From: Umbelopsis ramanniana AG
Lineage: Eukaryota; Mucoromycota; Umbelopsidomycetes; Umbelopsidales; Umbelopsidaceae
Length of the DNA: 64,000 nt
Assembly (NCBI RefSeq): GCF_025399195.1
Contig: NW_026252100.1
Location: forward strand, 124,001-188,000
Reading direction: 5' to 3'
The position numbers and the translations under genes are program-made. The notes under the pieces are model-generated. The model was not told the origin of the DNA. It did no database searches and saw nothing but the letters and a program-made list of their open reading frames with translations. This document shows positions 22,712-35,000 of this stretch, in pieces; positions within the stretch are counted from its first letter, which is position 1, and each line of letters begins with the position of its first letter.

Positions 22712-24917
22712 ATGACAACTGAGAGCTTACCAATATCAGCGTCGGAGCTGAAGCACCAATATCAAGATGCGCACAGTAATCTGGCAGCAAAGAAACCCAG
22801 AAAGTCTAATCGCGACTCATCTCGCCATTCCGCTGGCCCGCTTAAACCAAAGCAGTCGTCACCAGAAGCCCAAAAACACGAAATACAAGCGTCTCCTCCT
22901 CCATACAACGACAAAATTCGCCCGCTTCCGAATCGAAATACCAAAAAACCCGGTGCTCCACTTCGCAATGATCAGTGGAAACAAGTCAATTCATCCACGA
23001 ATGATTTGCGAGTACGAGCTCCTACCTCGGAAGCAGCGAGTCACATCGAGCGCTTCAATATAGCTATGATGCCTTACAACGTGTCTCGAATAGTGTCTGA
23101 AGTCGATGATAATGGGTCGCCAACCCCGCGCAAAGTCATCACACCTAAATCAAGCAAAAGCTCCATCACCGCTACATCCCGTACTAGTCCCCTGGCATTT
23201 AAAAAGGGGCGAAGTCAGAACAGTAAATCTTTCGATGCCACTCCTCAATCTACCAATTACGTCGATTTGGATATGACAGATAACAAGCCGAAACGATCTT
23301 CCAACTTATTCGCAATGTTGCTGTCAAAGCGCTCGCCTTCAGCTGATAAAATGCGATCTCCAAAGCCGTCAGCCGCCTTTATTGGTGTTGCATTAGAGGA
23401 TAATTACTCTTTCACTTCTGTGGACGTAAAGGGCGATAAGATCGTCGTTCCTACTATATTGAATCAATGTTGGATGGAGGTTAGAAAACGAGGTAGGTGA
23501 CCATGCAATGACGATAATCTTAAAAGTAAAATTGGTTAGCTAGAACGACGTATTTCATCTGCTTAGGTTTGGAGGTCGAAGGTATCTTTCGCATCAATGG
23601 TGGAGAGAAGGAAGTCATTGCTCTATGCGAAGAGTTTGAAAGAGCTCCTGTTGAAGTCCATGATTTCTCTGCCATGAATATCCATACTCTTCCTTCCGTC
23701 ATTAAGAAATACTTAGGCGCCCTTCCAGAACCTGTCATTCCCGTTCAATTTTCGACCGTCTTCATGGAAGTTGTCGGTAAGTAGAAATTTACAGTCCTTA
23801 ATGATGGGTTGAAATTGAATGCTGATATTTCTCAACAGATTTGAACACATCCGATTTTACCAAAATTGAAGCACTGATCGAGCTAGGATCGCTCATGGCC
23901 TTCCCACATCTACATCTTTTGGTGTATCTTTTGGATGTAATTATCAACGACATCCTGGAGCACTCGGAAAAAAATCTGATCACATCTGAAGCATTAGCTG
24001 TGCTGCTCTATCCGTCATGTAGCGGTCAGGAAATACTATCCGTCGCAGCAGCGGCAGCGGCAGCTCGCCGACCTTCGAATCGCCGAAATTTTCATGGTGT
24101 GTTTCAAGGGTCGAAAAATGAGGACGCCGACTCCATGTTGAATGCTGCTACTCGAAATAGCGCACGTTGCATGCAAATGTGGGAATTCTTGATGGACAAT
24201 CGAGAACCGCTGACCAACGGCTGGCGGAAAAGCATCCGCAAAGTTCTGACTTCTCAAAAACGATCAACAAAAGAAATCATTAGCTTCGTCGCTGGCGACA
24301 GGTGTCCATCACAAAATGAGATGCAAAAGGAACAACTCTCCAGTATTGATGATCGAAAACCTATCTCAGCAGCAACAGATCGTGGTCCAGAACCGCAAAA
24401 TACCACTGATAATCATTCCATCTCTGATGCCAACCCTTCGATATCAAGCAAACACCATCCCTCATCGTCCGACGTTAGTGCAAAAGACATTGACGAAATA
24501 TACCCAGATCATAAACCCTCCAAACAAGATGAACATAAGCAGCTTCGCCTGAAAGCATCACTCTCTACACCGACCGCTTCCTCCAATCCTGAAGAAAGCA
24601 ACCCAGCTCAAAAGAAGGGTTTCTTTGCTCGATTGCGTACTACCTCCATGACGACACGCAATGGTCCTCCCCCTGTGCCAGCTCACCAGCCTCCTCCTGT
24701 ACCTATTCACAATGCTGATGCACAGCGCAACCGGCCACCTCGACAGCACATGAAGCAGCCTTCATTTCGGGCCCGCGCCGCTGCTGAAAAGGTGATCAAG
24801 CGAAGAAGCGTTGATCTGTCCAACAAAAGACCTCCTGAACCCGAAAGAACGTCTGTTCCAAATAACTGGGTGAAAAAGACATACAAGGTTGCCTTCAAAG
24901 GCCAGCCCAATGAGTAA
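22712..24917 (+). CDS. Rho GTPase-activating protein (RhoGAP)
   Basis: Stimulates GTP hydrolysis by Rho/Cdc42-type GTPases, probably in polarity and cell-wall control. Three exons (22712-23492, 23567-23776, 23839-24917) join in phase to about 689 residues. Residues 1-225 are disordered and rich in Ser, Pro and Lys. The RhoGAP fold starts near residue 228 (PTILNQCWMEVRKRGLEVEG); the arginine finger is R in GIFRINGG, followed by LPSVIKKYLGALPEPVIP. The last helix set is interrupted by an alanine run and an insertion (AAAAAAARRPSNRR) before MQMWEFLMDN. The C-terminal third is disordered with proline-rich motifs (PPPVPAHQPPPVPI) that could bind SH3 domains. An upstream in-frame ATG at 22571 would add a cysteine- and phenylalanine-rich stretch that looks untranslated, so 22712 is preferred. 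Confidence 0.92.
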
Positions 24918-25078
24918 ATGCGAAAAAATCCCAAAAAAAGGAGAAGATAATGTAGTCTCATATACGATACCAGTGTTTTTTTTTATTCAGTCTTGTAATT
25001 TTTCTGTACATTATTTAACGGACTCTAACGCATTGTATAACTTATACAATCGTTATCATAACTGTTTATAAATTTGAG

Positions 25079-25970
25079 TTAATGTTTAAATAGAGTCTTT
25101 GCAAACGGGTTTTTGATGGCACGTTTAACGTGTCTATAAGTCAAACTAATTCTTGTTTGTCTCGGTAATAGGGTACGATTAGGGATTGTATGATAGTTGA
25201 TTGGCGGTCTCTCCGCCAAATCGTCCTCAGTTACCTCAGCAATGCCGTGGAGATAGGTTTGGTAAAGCTGGCCAGTCTGAACGAAGAGTGATCGAGGTTC
25301 GAGTAAGACCGAGAATTCAGGTTCGCTTGTTGCCTTCTCCACACCGTGTGGATAGAAATTTAGTATCGAGTGAGAATTCAAAGTCACTGTTGCAACGATC
25401 GGGTTATACAGTGGTCCGTCCTGGTGAGGCATAATGCCTTGACCAGGCAGATACTCGTTCACCAGGACGTGATTCGGCTCAGTGGATGGACTGTCGCCAA
25501 AAATGACTCCAATGCTCTGCAGTTTCTTGAAAATAGGTTCCTTCAGCCATGTCGGAATAGGTTCTTGTAACATTTTTCCGTCTTCTACTTTAGGAGTCCC
25601 GCCTGTTCAAACGCCAGATTTAATGGTTGTTAGCATCAAGCTACGTTTCTTTTGGCTGCGGCTTGACCACGTACCCCAATTCTGTAGCCTAAATGGATGA
25701 TGCACTTGGTTAGTATGCACTGTACCATTTAGATGACGTGGCATAAAGAGCCATACCTCCTGGCTTTTAATGAGACCCATTTTGGTGCTGGTGCAGTTTG
25801 TACCTGGTGCAAGTGGTCAGTGGATTCCCAATCAGAAGTACGAAGTGCATTCCCCATAATCTTACCTTCGAGATCAAGTATTCTTCTTCGGCCGCCGAGA
25901 TGAAGTTTGGAATGTAGTACGCTGAATCTGGTATACCTGGCAGTTTATATGGCTCTAATGTTGGATTCAT
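25079..25970 (-). CDS. ALKBH6: AlkB homologue 6, Fe(II)/2-oxoglutarate dioxygenase
   Basis: Member of the AlkB family; ALKBH6 in animals and plants is tied to nucleic-acid protection and possibly tRNA, but the substrate is not settled. Four exons: the first (about 25867-25970) encodes MNPTLEPYKLPGIPDSAYYI and PNFISAAEEEYLISK; the second and third encode VQTAPAPKWVSLKARRLQNW and GGTPKVEDGKM; the last holds the catalytic core. Iron ligands are H and D in MPHQDGPLYNP and the distal H in YLHGI; the 2-oxoglutarate arginine lies in RQTRISLTYRHV. NHVLVNEYLPGQGIMPHQDG is a hallmark of ALKBH6. About 225 residues, the usual length. It lies downstream of RPP40 on the same strand with a 129-bp gap. Confidence 0.93.
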
Positions 25971-26099
25971 GACTTTCCAGTAAGGCGAGTCAGTACGAAA
26001 TTTCAGCTACCGTCGGCCCTAATATTTTGAGAATGATGTCTAAGCGTCACAAATGGCGATAATCAGGGTTTATTCAGTAATCTAACAGGTATTACATAT

Positions 26100-27626
26100 T
26101 TACAATGCGTCATAGACTCCAAGTGCCTGGTAGCAAACTGCTCGTTGCTCACAAGCATCTTTCTCTTCTCTCAAAAGCAAAATGGTATAATCATTCTCAC
26201 CACTTGTGAGAAAGCCATGCTCTCGGCCGCGCCATGCTATAGGTGAATCACGATATCCCCACACAGTTAATGCGCCCCAGCATTGCTTGGCTTTTATCTC
26301 TTTTCTAATGATTCCATATGAAATACGCACTGGATTAGTATTTATGATTGATTGCGTAATGAGGTGATAGAAAAATGCTATTACCTAAGAGTGATCAGCA
26401 AATTTTGAATGTACTGAGGGGTGACCAAACCAGCGCATCGAAGTAATGCAACGCTGCCAGTTGTATATGGCTCTGGACAGCTGTATACTGATAAAAATGG
26501 ATCCGGCTTGTCGTTGACAGATAGTCTAATTGATAAACGGGCCATTAGCAAATGAAGTATTTTCACGATACATGTAGGCCGAGACTTGTACCTTTGTGAT
26601 CCAAGTGTTGCCATTCCCAACCACTCGTGCGCTTCTAAGGCTTCGTCTTTCCATCTATTGTCAGGGGTAGCGCCCTCAGGTAGTTTCAAAGTTTCAAAAT
26701 TCGGTAAGCGGATCCCTTCCAATTTCGAGGATGTCCATGATACTGATTTTTTGTTGTGCTGTACATTGGAAAGAAGTACATCTAGCGACGCTCCAGTATC
26801 TGAATAGACATCAGTTAGCCACACATGGTACTGCGCACAATGAATATTACCAACTTACTGGTATCAACTCGGGTCATGACCATTTTGAAGGATCGCGATA
26901 AATTGTTATCCAAACACCATTTTGTTCTGTCAAACGTCTTGTTACCCGGTCGAAACGTCGGTGCTGATACATCGATGGTAATGACTATGTAGTGAAGATG
27001 GCATTAGTATATCCGCTTTTTAACTTCAGTAGGTACCGATGCCATCATCATAGTACTAACTATATCTTCGTCCGTTTCCAGTAAATGTAGCGGCCTTTCC
27101 TTCCAAACCAAAAGCCTCGTAAGTTTCTTTTTGCAGACTAAGTACGAGATGGCCGTCACCATCAATAACTGCCACATCTTCAGTATCTAAGTACGTGTCT
27201 ATTGTATGCATGTAAAACATTGAAGTTTTCTGATCCGAGCCGGCTTCTATAATTTGTCTTACGAAATGAGAAATCGACAGTGCAGAGGTATACTGACAAA
27301 AGCAATGTCCTTACTCTTTGTCAGATTTTTCTCCAAAAATGATGTATCTAAAAACATTGATAGCGGTGCTTCGACCTCGTAAAAGAACTGCTCATTTTCA
27401 GTAATGGATCGAAGTAGCACCTCAGCTTGCGTGTCAGCTAGCAGAAGTTGAATCTATAACGCGATTGAGTCAATGGTCTATTGTTTGGTGACTGAAAGCG
27501 CGGTTTGGTACTTGCCTCATGGTTAAATGGATGACTGTTAATGAGTTTTGAATGAGGCTTCTTGTCAGAGTCAAGTTCGAAATACGTCAAGAACAAGTGG
27601 CTCTTGTTTGTCGGTTGTGGGAGCAT
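26100..27626 (-). CDS. RPP40: Ribonuclease P/MRP protein subunit p40
   Basis: Protein subunit of the nuclear RNase P/MRP ribonucleoprotein that trims tRNA 5' leaders and pre-rRNA. The pattern matches RPP40 along its length: an N-terminal NSHPFNHEIQLLLADTQ block, LQKETYEAFGLEGKAATFTG, NGRRYSVITIDVSAPTF, EALEAHEWLGMATLGSQR, PDPFLSVYSCPEPYTTGSVA, and the C-terminal ALTVWGYRDSPIAWRGREHG then FLTSGENDYTILLL, where human p40 has VQGFADSPVSW...EHGF..GGEHLYNF. Five or more exons with short introns. The start at 27626 (MLPQPTNKSHLFLTY) is the only in-frame ATG in the first exon; an upstream exon cannot be ruled out. Confidence 0.87.
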
Positions 27627-28101
27627 TAAGATTAAATAGTCTATGGTTTCTATGGTATTTGACAGGCTTTACCGGTTGCCACTTTCCCAAAAATTTCAAA
27701 GCTCGACACAAAATTGAACATCGGATTGGCAGGAAACGACACCTTACGATTACTCCGTTATCCAACCGTCCATTGCATTGTTACGACAGATTAAAAATGA
27801 TATTAATAACAAACATCAAACGAGCTATTGGTTTAAACATATTTCTATTCGTACCAACCTTATATCCCTCTTAATAAGCACACAATGGGTGGAGCATGGG
27901 TGTGGCTTAGAGCCATTCAGCGGTCACAGACTTGTTTCAGAAGGCGGCCTATGATTGGCTCCGGCGGGTGCTCACGGGACGTCGACCAGATTGCGGTTTA
28001 CGATTTGCCAGTTGGGTGTCTTTCCACACTTCTCCAAACCCTAGTATTCTACCAAAACTGACTCTACTCACTCACTTTCAACCTTTACCAATTCACCAAG
28101 A
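27627..28101. other. Divergent promoter region between RPP40 and BTG/Tob genes
   Basis: The spacer of 475 bp separates two divergent starts. It includes a pyrimidine-rich leader before 28102. No clear TATA box or RNA gene was seen. Confidence 0.45.
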
Positions 28102-28976
28102 ATGCATATCGAGATTGTACAAGCCGCCGAATTCTTATGTAGACTCTTGCAAACGAAGCTAGACCCTGATCCTCTATCCAAGTTCAAGGACAGACTGATT
28201 GAAGTCCTGAAATCCCGCTATGCGGACCATTGGGATACGACACAGCCATATCGTGGAAATGCATATAGAGCGATTTCAAACTTCAGTGGAGTGATGGACG
28301 ATGCATTGTTAGCAGGTAAATAGACCCATTTATGAATATTTTCCCGAATGTTGCAACGGGGGGTGGCCGTCGGTCATTGGGTTTAATATAGGAATGTTTG
28401 GGCGAAGAAATGATTTTGCCCATGGTTTATGAGTGTTCACATTGAACACCCATTCCCCTCTATTCTTATTGTTCAAGCTGTTAAAAATACTCCAAAAAAC
28501 ATTTTTTTGAAAAGCACCTCACTAACTTTATTTTGTCTATAGCTGCAAAGAAGGCCGATATTGATGCTAAATTACTTCACTCATATCTTCCGCGGGATTT
28601 CGTTCTTTGGATCGATCCATTTTCCGTTGCATATCGCGTTGGTGATCACGGAAACATCATGACCTTATTTGAAGATCGTTCAAGAGGCCGTATCACCTTC
28701 AAGGTTGATCCTGCATCAAACCATACTGAAAGCCTTATGAACGGTAGCCCAGCCCTCCCTGCTTCCGTTATCAATGGTGCTTTCAAAAGTCCTGTGAATA
28801 GTCCTAGACTGCAACATCTTCAGCCTCGAAGCAATGCAGTTAGAATAACCCCTCCTAATAGTCCGGAAAAGAACGACCCAACCACCAAGAAATCGCGAGG
28901 TCAATCACAGACGTCACAGCAGCAACAAACAGGAGCACAGGAGCAGCAAAACCAACAGCTTGTTCTGGCAAATTGA
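28102..28976 (+). CDS. BTG/Tob family anti-proliferative protein
   Basis: In animals, BTG/Tob proteins bind the CAF1 deadenylase through the APRO domain and slow growth by speeding mRNA deadenylation. Exons 28102-28315 and 28543-28976 join in phase across a 227-bp intron to 215 residues. Residues 1-115 are the APRO domain: MHIEIVQAAEFLCRLLQTKL, then YADHWDTTQPYRGNAYRAIS (box A), and LPRDFVLWIDPFSVAYRVGD (box B). The C-terminal half is disordered, with Ser-Pro sites (ITPPNSPEK) and a Gln-rich end (QTSQQQQTGAQEQQNQQ). Such genes are absent from most ascomycete yeasts but known in early-diverging fungi. A role in mRNA decay here is inference from the family. Confidence 0.92.
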
Positions 28977-29754
28977 TCAAGGTGTTGAAGCTGGTCATTC
29001 GAGTCTAACGATGAAGAATCCAATGCGATTTTGTGGTTGCTCGCTGATAGCCCTTTCTTGGACCATCAGTGGCAAGGTATTCTTTGACTTGGGAACATTC
29101 CCTTTTCTTTGTATAGTATATTATATTTTCTCTTGTTCCCCTCCCTCTCCCCTTACTTCTCATTAGATTCCTTTGCTCCTCCATCGCCTCCATGATGTTT
29201 ACCTTTTCATCTGCACTACCCTGAATTATGTATCCTCTCGCTATTGTTCTGTCTTTATTTTTTCTCTCTCTCTCTCCCTTTCGTTCTCATTTGACGTTTG
29301 TTTTATTTCATTTTCGATTTGCTCTTTCGAGTTGTTTACTACGGCACATCTTGTACATGATTCTCAGTTTTATTTTCTGAACATAAATGAAAGCAAATTT
29401 GTTTTAAAACCATGCATGCTTGCGAGTGTCGTTTATTACAGTAGACGTGCGAAAGCTTATGCGGCGGAGACGAACATGAAGGTGGATGGAGCCATACAGC
29501 CGATACTCTACGATGTGCAGTAAAGTATACAGAAACCGACATATCTGTGCGCATTCAACGTCGATGTGATACACAGCCCTTTCTTTGGGTTCATGTCTGA
29601 CTGGATTGAAAGGAGAGTTTTAGCATGGCACAAGTGAGCTTGGGGTGGGCAAAAGCCATGACTAAGTAATTTTTGTCGTTGATCAAAAGTGTCCATCTGA
29701 GGTTCCCACAGACTATATCCTTCCTTCTCTCTACGCACTCCTCCTTTTATTACT
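28977..29754. other. Intergenic region with CT repeat
   Basis: The 778-bp spacer between two tandem genes has a short TC repeat at 29263-29277 and broad pyrimidine-rich sequence (29120-29340). Open frames here have low-complexity Phe/Ser products and no domain. Confidence 0.5.
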
Positions 29755-30838
29755 ATGGCCATAGAACTACCCAAAGTCGAGCACTGCATCCTCTCTATAC
29801 CCGAGCCACACATTCTCCTGGTCACCATCAACAGACCAAAGCAATTCAATGCCTTGCATCTCGAAGCGAATCAGGAATTAGGAAGAGTTTTTGACTGGGC
29901 AGAAGATAACCAAGAGATTTGGTGCTCGGTGGTAAGAGCCACATACAACAACATCATACAACAGTTTGATACAATGAATAACACGTTTTTGTAGATCACT
30001 GGTACAGGTGGCAAGTCATTCTGCGCTGGTATGGACCTCAAAAGTGCCAACCAGGCACAGCAGTCCAATACTCCCGGAAGCAAAAGCAGCTTGTCTGGAG
30101 GCGAAATGCCAGCCTCAGGTTTTGGAGGGCTCAGCAAGCGTAATCAAGCTCGTAAGCCTGTAATTGCTGCTGTGAATGGGTTTGCCTTAGGTACTGCATG
30201 GTGACAATGAAAAATTCCCGTCCCGATTCAACCCCACATTTTTTTTTCTAACATTGAATGTCACTTAGGCGGAGGTACGGAAATTGTGTTGGCATGCGAT
30301 ATAGTAGTGGCCACAGAGAAATCAATTTTTGGACTTCCTGAAGTCAAGCGCGGTGTCATTGCTGCTATGGGCGGTATCGCTCGCGTTGTGAGAATCATTG
30401 GCTATCAACGTGCCTGTGAGATGGCCCTCACTGGTCGTCACTTGAGCGCCCACGAAGCCAAGAACTTTGGCTTCGTCAACGAAGTCATCAGCAACGATCA
30501 AGATGTCGTTACTGCCGGGTTAAAGTGGGCCAAGCAAATTACTGCAAAGTAAGTATTGATATCCTCTTGTTTCGACCTTTTGACATGTAGCCGAGCCATC
30601 CTCTCAACTTTATTTTTCTTTTCTAAGCTCACCTGATGCAGTGTTTGTCACTAAACGCGGACTTTTGCTTGCCTTGGAGCGTGAATCACTCACAAAAGCT
30701 GCCAATGAATTGATGGACACTGAAGAAGCTCAGAACTGGACATCGGGTCAAAACTTGGCTGAAGGACTTCAGGCGTTTGTAGAGAAACGGTCTCCTAATT
30801 GGACCAATCCTCAACCTGTGGGTAAAAGCAAATTGTAA
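29755..30838 (+). CDS. Enoyl-CoA hydratase/isomerase family protein with peroxisomal signal SKL
   Basis: Hydrates trans-2-enoyl-CoA (or a related crotonase reaction), most likely in peroxisomal beta-oxidation. Four exons (29755-29931, 29995-30190, 30269-30548, 30628-30838) join in phase to 287 residues. The crotonase fold is clear: oxyanion-hole segments GKSFCAGMDLK and GFALGGGTEIVLACDIVVAT, and the second catalytic region IFGLPEVKRGVIAAMGG. Both glutamates of classical hydratases (in GGGTE and LPE) are kept. The protein ends in KSKL, so its last three residues are the canonical PTS1. An insertion of about 25 residues rich in Ser/Gly (QQSNTPGSKSSLSGG) follows the first oxyanion segment. Other crotonase reactions cannot be excluded. 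Confidence 0.92.
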
Positions 30839-31092
30839 ATTTGCCACCACATGATATCAAAGCTGTTGACAGCTACGAAACAGAGAAAACATAAAATTTG
30901 ACAATAAAATTGTAATCGTGCGTGGGCTATGTAACATTACAAATATCGTTGTATGAAGACCAAAAAAGAATAATGTTCAGAAACTTCCTCTCCGCTGCAA
31001 ATGTTCTCTCGCCGACGTACGAAATGGGTATCCTTCACTCTAAGATGCGATATTAGTTGCCACGCTGCCCCTCATCTTACGATCGATATCCT

Positions 31093-31387
31093 TCAACCTA
31101 CCCTTTTGGATTCAATGGAGGCAATCCTTTCTAACGGAATTAAAATAAATATATACGATAATATTAAGCCTGCTACAACGAGAATTATTCCTCTCTGTCA
31201 GGGGTGGTGGTATAAGTAAGAGGAGGTAAGTAGTGGCGTCTAGCCAGAGTCATAAAACAAATGGGCGTACCTTGTTCGATGAAAGAGTAACATCTACAAA
31301 TTCCTCAATGACACTGCCGAATAGTCCATACTGTGATGTCAAATACCCCAAGCTAAAAGCGATAATGAAGCCAACGATTATTTGCAT
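31093..31387 (-). CDS. Predicted small two-helix membrane protein
   Basis: Not recognised as a known family. Two exons, 31271-31387 and 31093-31194, joined in phase 0 across a 76-bp intron with a GTACGC donor and CCTGACAG acceptor, give 72 residues. Helix 1 is IIVGFIIAFSLGYLTSQYGL, followed by an acidic loop (FGSVIEEFVDVTLSSNK). Helix 2 is GIILVVAGLILSYIFILIPL, followed by a short polar end (ERIASIESKRVG). Evidence is the tidy splice, the two ideal hydrophobic stretches and the placement between two genes. It might be an endoplasmic-reticulum or mitochondrial small membrane protein; only expression or homology would settle it. Confidence 0.5.
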
Positions 31388-32010
31388 AGAGCCAGGACCA
31401 GATTAGGAATTAGACCTCATCCAGGCAAATAATAAGGAAAGAGAGAAGGTTTTCAAACGAGATGCTGACAAGGACAAGGATGTCACAGTAGAAAGAATCT
31501 TGATGTCAACTGAATCTGTTTGAAAACGTCCCTCCACCATACGCGAAAGAGCTGGAGAAATTTGAATGTGAAGTGAAACTCAGCAAACTCTGGCCAATCA
31601 AAATTACACTTTGAATGTGAAGAGGTTGTGGATAATGGATACACTTTGATGTTGACATGTCGTTCATAGAGTATGTTGTGCCTTTCCATGCTGACTGGAA
31701 TGCACCCGAGTAACAGCCCAGCGCAATGACTTGTTGATATTTTCGCATTCAATCAAATACTTTATATCTTGTTCTTATGCCCATACAACTCTTTTCATTT
31801 AACAGTAAATATAATCTATTCATCAAGGTTGGAATATTCGCTCCATTCAAAAAACACTGTCAACTTTATGAATTTTGGTTCCGAGCCAGGAAGAGGTGAT
31901 CAGTCGAGAACGAGGCGGTGTTTGAATCGTGACAGTGAAAACGGCAAGGTTGAACTTCTCGATCTACTGCGAGATCTTGCTTTGCCTTCTTATTTTCAGC
32001 TCACTAGCTA
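31388..32010. other. Intergenic region upstream of XPG gene
   Basis: The 623-bp divergent spacer has no supported gene. Short open frames on the minus strand (31483-31752) have no recognisable domain. Confidence 0.45.
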
Positions 32011-35000
32011 ATGGGTGTTAAGAATTTATGGGATATCCTTGCACCCGTAGCTCGCCCTGTACAGCTTGATTCTCTAAGACAGCGAAAACTAGCCATTGAC
32101 GCGAGCATTTGGTTATATCACTTTTTAAAGGCCGTTAGAGACAAAGAAGGCAATGCCCTCAAGAATGCCCACATAGTTGGCTTCTTTAGAAGGATATGTA
32201 AACTTCTATATTACAACATTAGACCAGTATTTGTATTTGATGGAGGTGCCCCGGCTTTGAAGAGACTTACAATCGAAAGTATTCATTGACGGACTTGAAC
32301 CATGCTTCGACTACCCCTTTAACACGTCTCTTGTTTTTGCAGAGGGAGCGACGGCAACGTAGATCAGAGAGAACAAAAGATCTTAAGAAAACTGCAGAAA
32401 AGATACTTGAAACCCAGTTGAAGGTTCAAGCCATACGTGAACATGAGAAACGGTAATTTTTGCTGGAGGATGCTGTTGAAACTTGGCTGAATGTGCACTG
32501 ACCTCCTCGGGCCCTGTTAGTGCTAGTACTGCAATTGCAAGCAACGACGTGAAGGATGTCATGGCTGGAAATTTTACCTACCTAGACGAGCTTCAAGCTG
32601 CAGCTGTTAAGAGTCGGAGGTTTCGCAAAGATCCATATGAACTCCCAGCCGATAGTGGCGAAATCAAGTAATGACTAGCATCTCCTGTTTACGCAATATG
32701 AGGAGAGCATGGTATTGACCAAGGTATCATCAAATTTTATTAGGAAAGCCAAAGAGAAACTAGATCCACGCTTTGCCACAGATGAAGAGCTTCGAGAATT
32801 TATCATGGAATTCAAAGTATTTATTACCTGCTTTCATATCTTACAGTCGACCTATCTTCACTTTATCAGCGGACAATTTAACTGACATTGAGCATGTCGT
32901 AGCCTTCAGATTTAAATGTGGATTCCGACACATTTCGTTCATTGCCAACCGAAATCCAATACGAAATTATTCAAGATTTGAAGTTAAAGTCTCGCCAGAC
33001 TTCTTGGGCTCGATTGGATGAGATGATTCGCAAATCAAAGACATCGTTGGACTTTTCCAAGCAGCAAATTCAACACTTGATGCATAGGAACGTCATGACA
33101 CAGCGTCTTCTTGATGTCAACAGTGCAGTCGGCAATGTAAAAGATCTTCAGCCTGTGAGAATTGCGAGTGAGAGAGGAAAACAATATGTACTAGTGAAAA
33201 ACGAAGATGTCACTGAAGGACTTGGATGGAAGCTACCAGGTCTACATTATGATAAAGGTACTGCTGATAAACCTTTGCTGGAAGAAGACATTCAGGAAGA
33301 AGAGGAAGACTCGGATGATGACACTAAGGAGACAGCGTAGGTTATAATTTCTACGGTTGTACACTCGTGTATTTGTCTGTGTTGTAATTGACTTTCGTTC
33401 AAGTGATGGTCCAAAGGATAAAGTTTTGCAGGCTATAGAGAGCAATCCTACCCTGAAGCGGTTATTGGAATCGATGAATAAAAACGATACTCAACGCGAC
33501 GCTAATGCCGCTGACAACGATGCTGATGTTGTCGACACTGGTTTCAGTGACGAAGGTAGCGAGGACGACAATGAACTGTTTGTCCAAACACGACCAGAGC
33601 ATGAACGCAGTATTCAAGATTCTAGCATTCAAGCTGACATTTTGGACAATATGAACGCCTATGTGGATGACAATCTGAGCATTCAAGAAATTATGGCACG
33701 TTTCCAGAGCAAGCAGGACTTGGACGAGAAGCTCAAACTTCAACATGACACTGCTCTCAAGGAGCCTTCACCAACTCAAGAGACTGGACCTGATATTGAA
33801 ACTATGTCTGGGCCGGAATTAGTCAATTATTGGATTAAGCAGTCCCCGGATGCATTTATTTATGAACATTCGCTCAATGATGAATACAAACATATAATAA
33901 GAGATGCTGTGTATACGCTAAGCGTCGAAGACATGGAATCGAAGCTATCAGCCATCAGCCGTAAAACTGGAAAACTAGCGTTGCACGATGAATTACGACA
34001 AGAATCGTTCAGATTCTACATAACAATTTTGGAAGGAACTATGAAGTGGAAGCGATTGCAAGTTCAGTTACTGGAGCAATTCGAAAATCAGGACAAGCCA
34101 GAAATGGCCGATGGTCCACAATCCGACAAAATGGTTTGGGTTGATAGCGACGATGACTTTGAAGCACTAGATTATAGTTTGCTTGAAGAACCGACAGTTC
34201 CGTCAACTACTCCACCTGGTCAAACCACGATAGACCATCCAGCGAAAGACTTTAAAGGCAAGGAAAATGAACATCGAGGAATGAGTGCGACTTCACACCC
34301 AATCATGCCTCTTTCCAATTTCGACTTTAATATCAATATACCAATACAGAAGTCCAGCTTGTTACGCCCAACTAGTGAAAGTGTCATGGAACATGAAACA
34401 GTTTCTTCTCAGGAACAATCATCGATACATGAAACACATGCCAACCATGAAGTGGTCGAAGCAGACACCAGCGATATCATAGAATTGGAAGAATCCGAAG
34501 ATGAACAGTGGCAACAGGTCGACGTAGATCATGATTCTGATGTTCAAGTTTCATATAATAACATCGTTCCAAACTTTTCGCCATCATCATCGAAGAGCAG
34601 TTCAGCAGAGGTTGAGCTGTTTGTCGAGGAAAATAGTCATGGAATGGCACATATTCCGGAGCGGGAGCATGGTCATAATAATAACGTTTCAGATAACGAT
34701 GACAGCCAACCACAGTCCATAACAGTGGATAAAGAAATTCTTGGAAATATTGATGAAGTTGGAGTGCAAAGTAACGCTAAAGTCAATGATCTGGAGTCGG
34801 AAACCGAGCCTACAAAGATGGGCGAGTATGCTGAAGACCATATGGAAGGTATTGAGAAAGATGAAGCTGAACACCAACTCAACAGTGGAGCCGATGATGC
34901 CCCTGAACGTGAAGCTGAAGAACTAGGCAAGACACTTCCGCAGCCTACTAACGAAATCACAAATGCTGAGATGGAGGAAGAAATTGAAGCATATATTGCG

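Noticed and set aside
25290-25320. GGTTCGAGTAAG resembling a tRNA B box
   Set aside because: Lies inside ALKBH6 coding sequence; no A box or cloverleaf can be folded around it.
29263-29277. TC repeat as possible satellite
   Set aside because: Only seven units long, ordinary simple sequence in a spacer.
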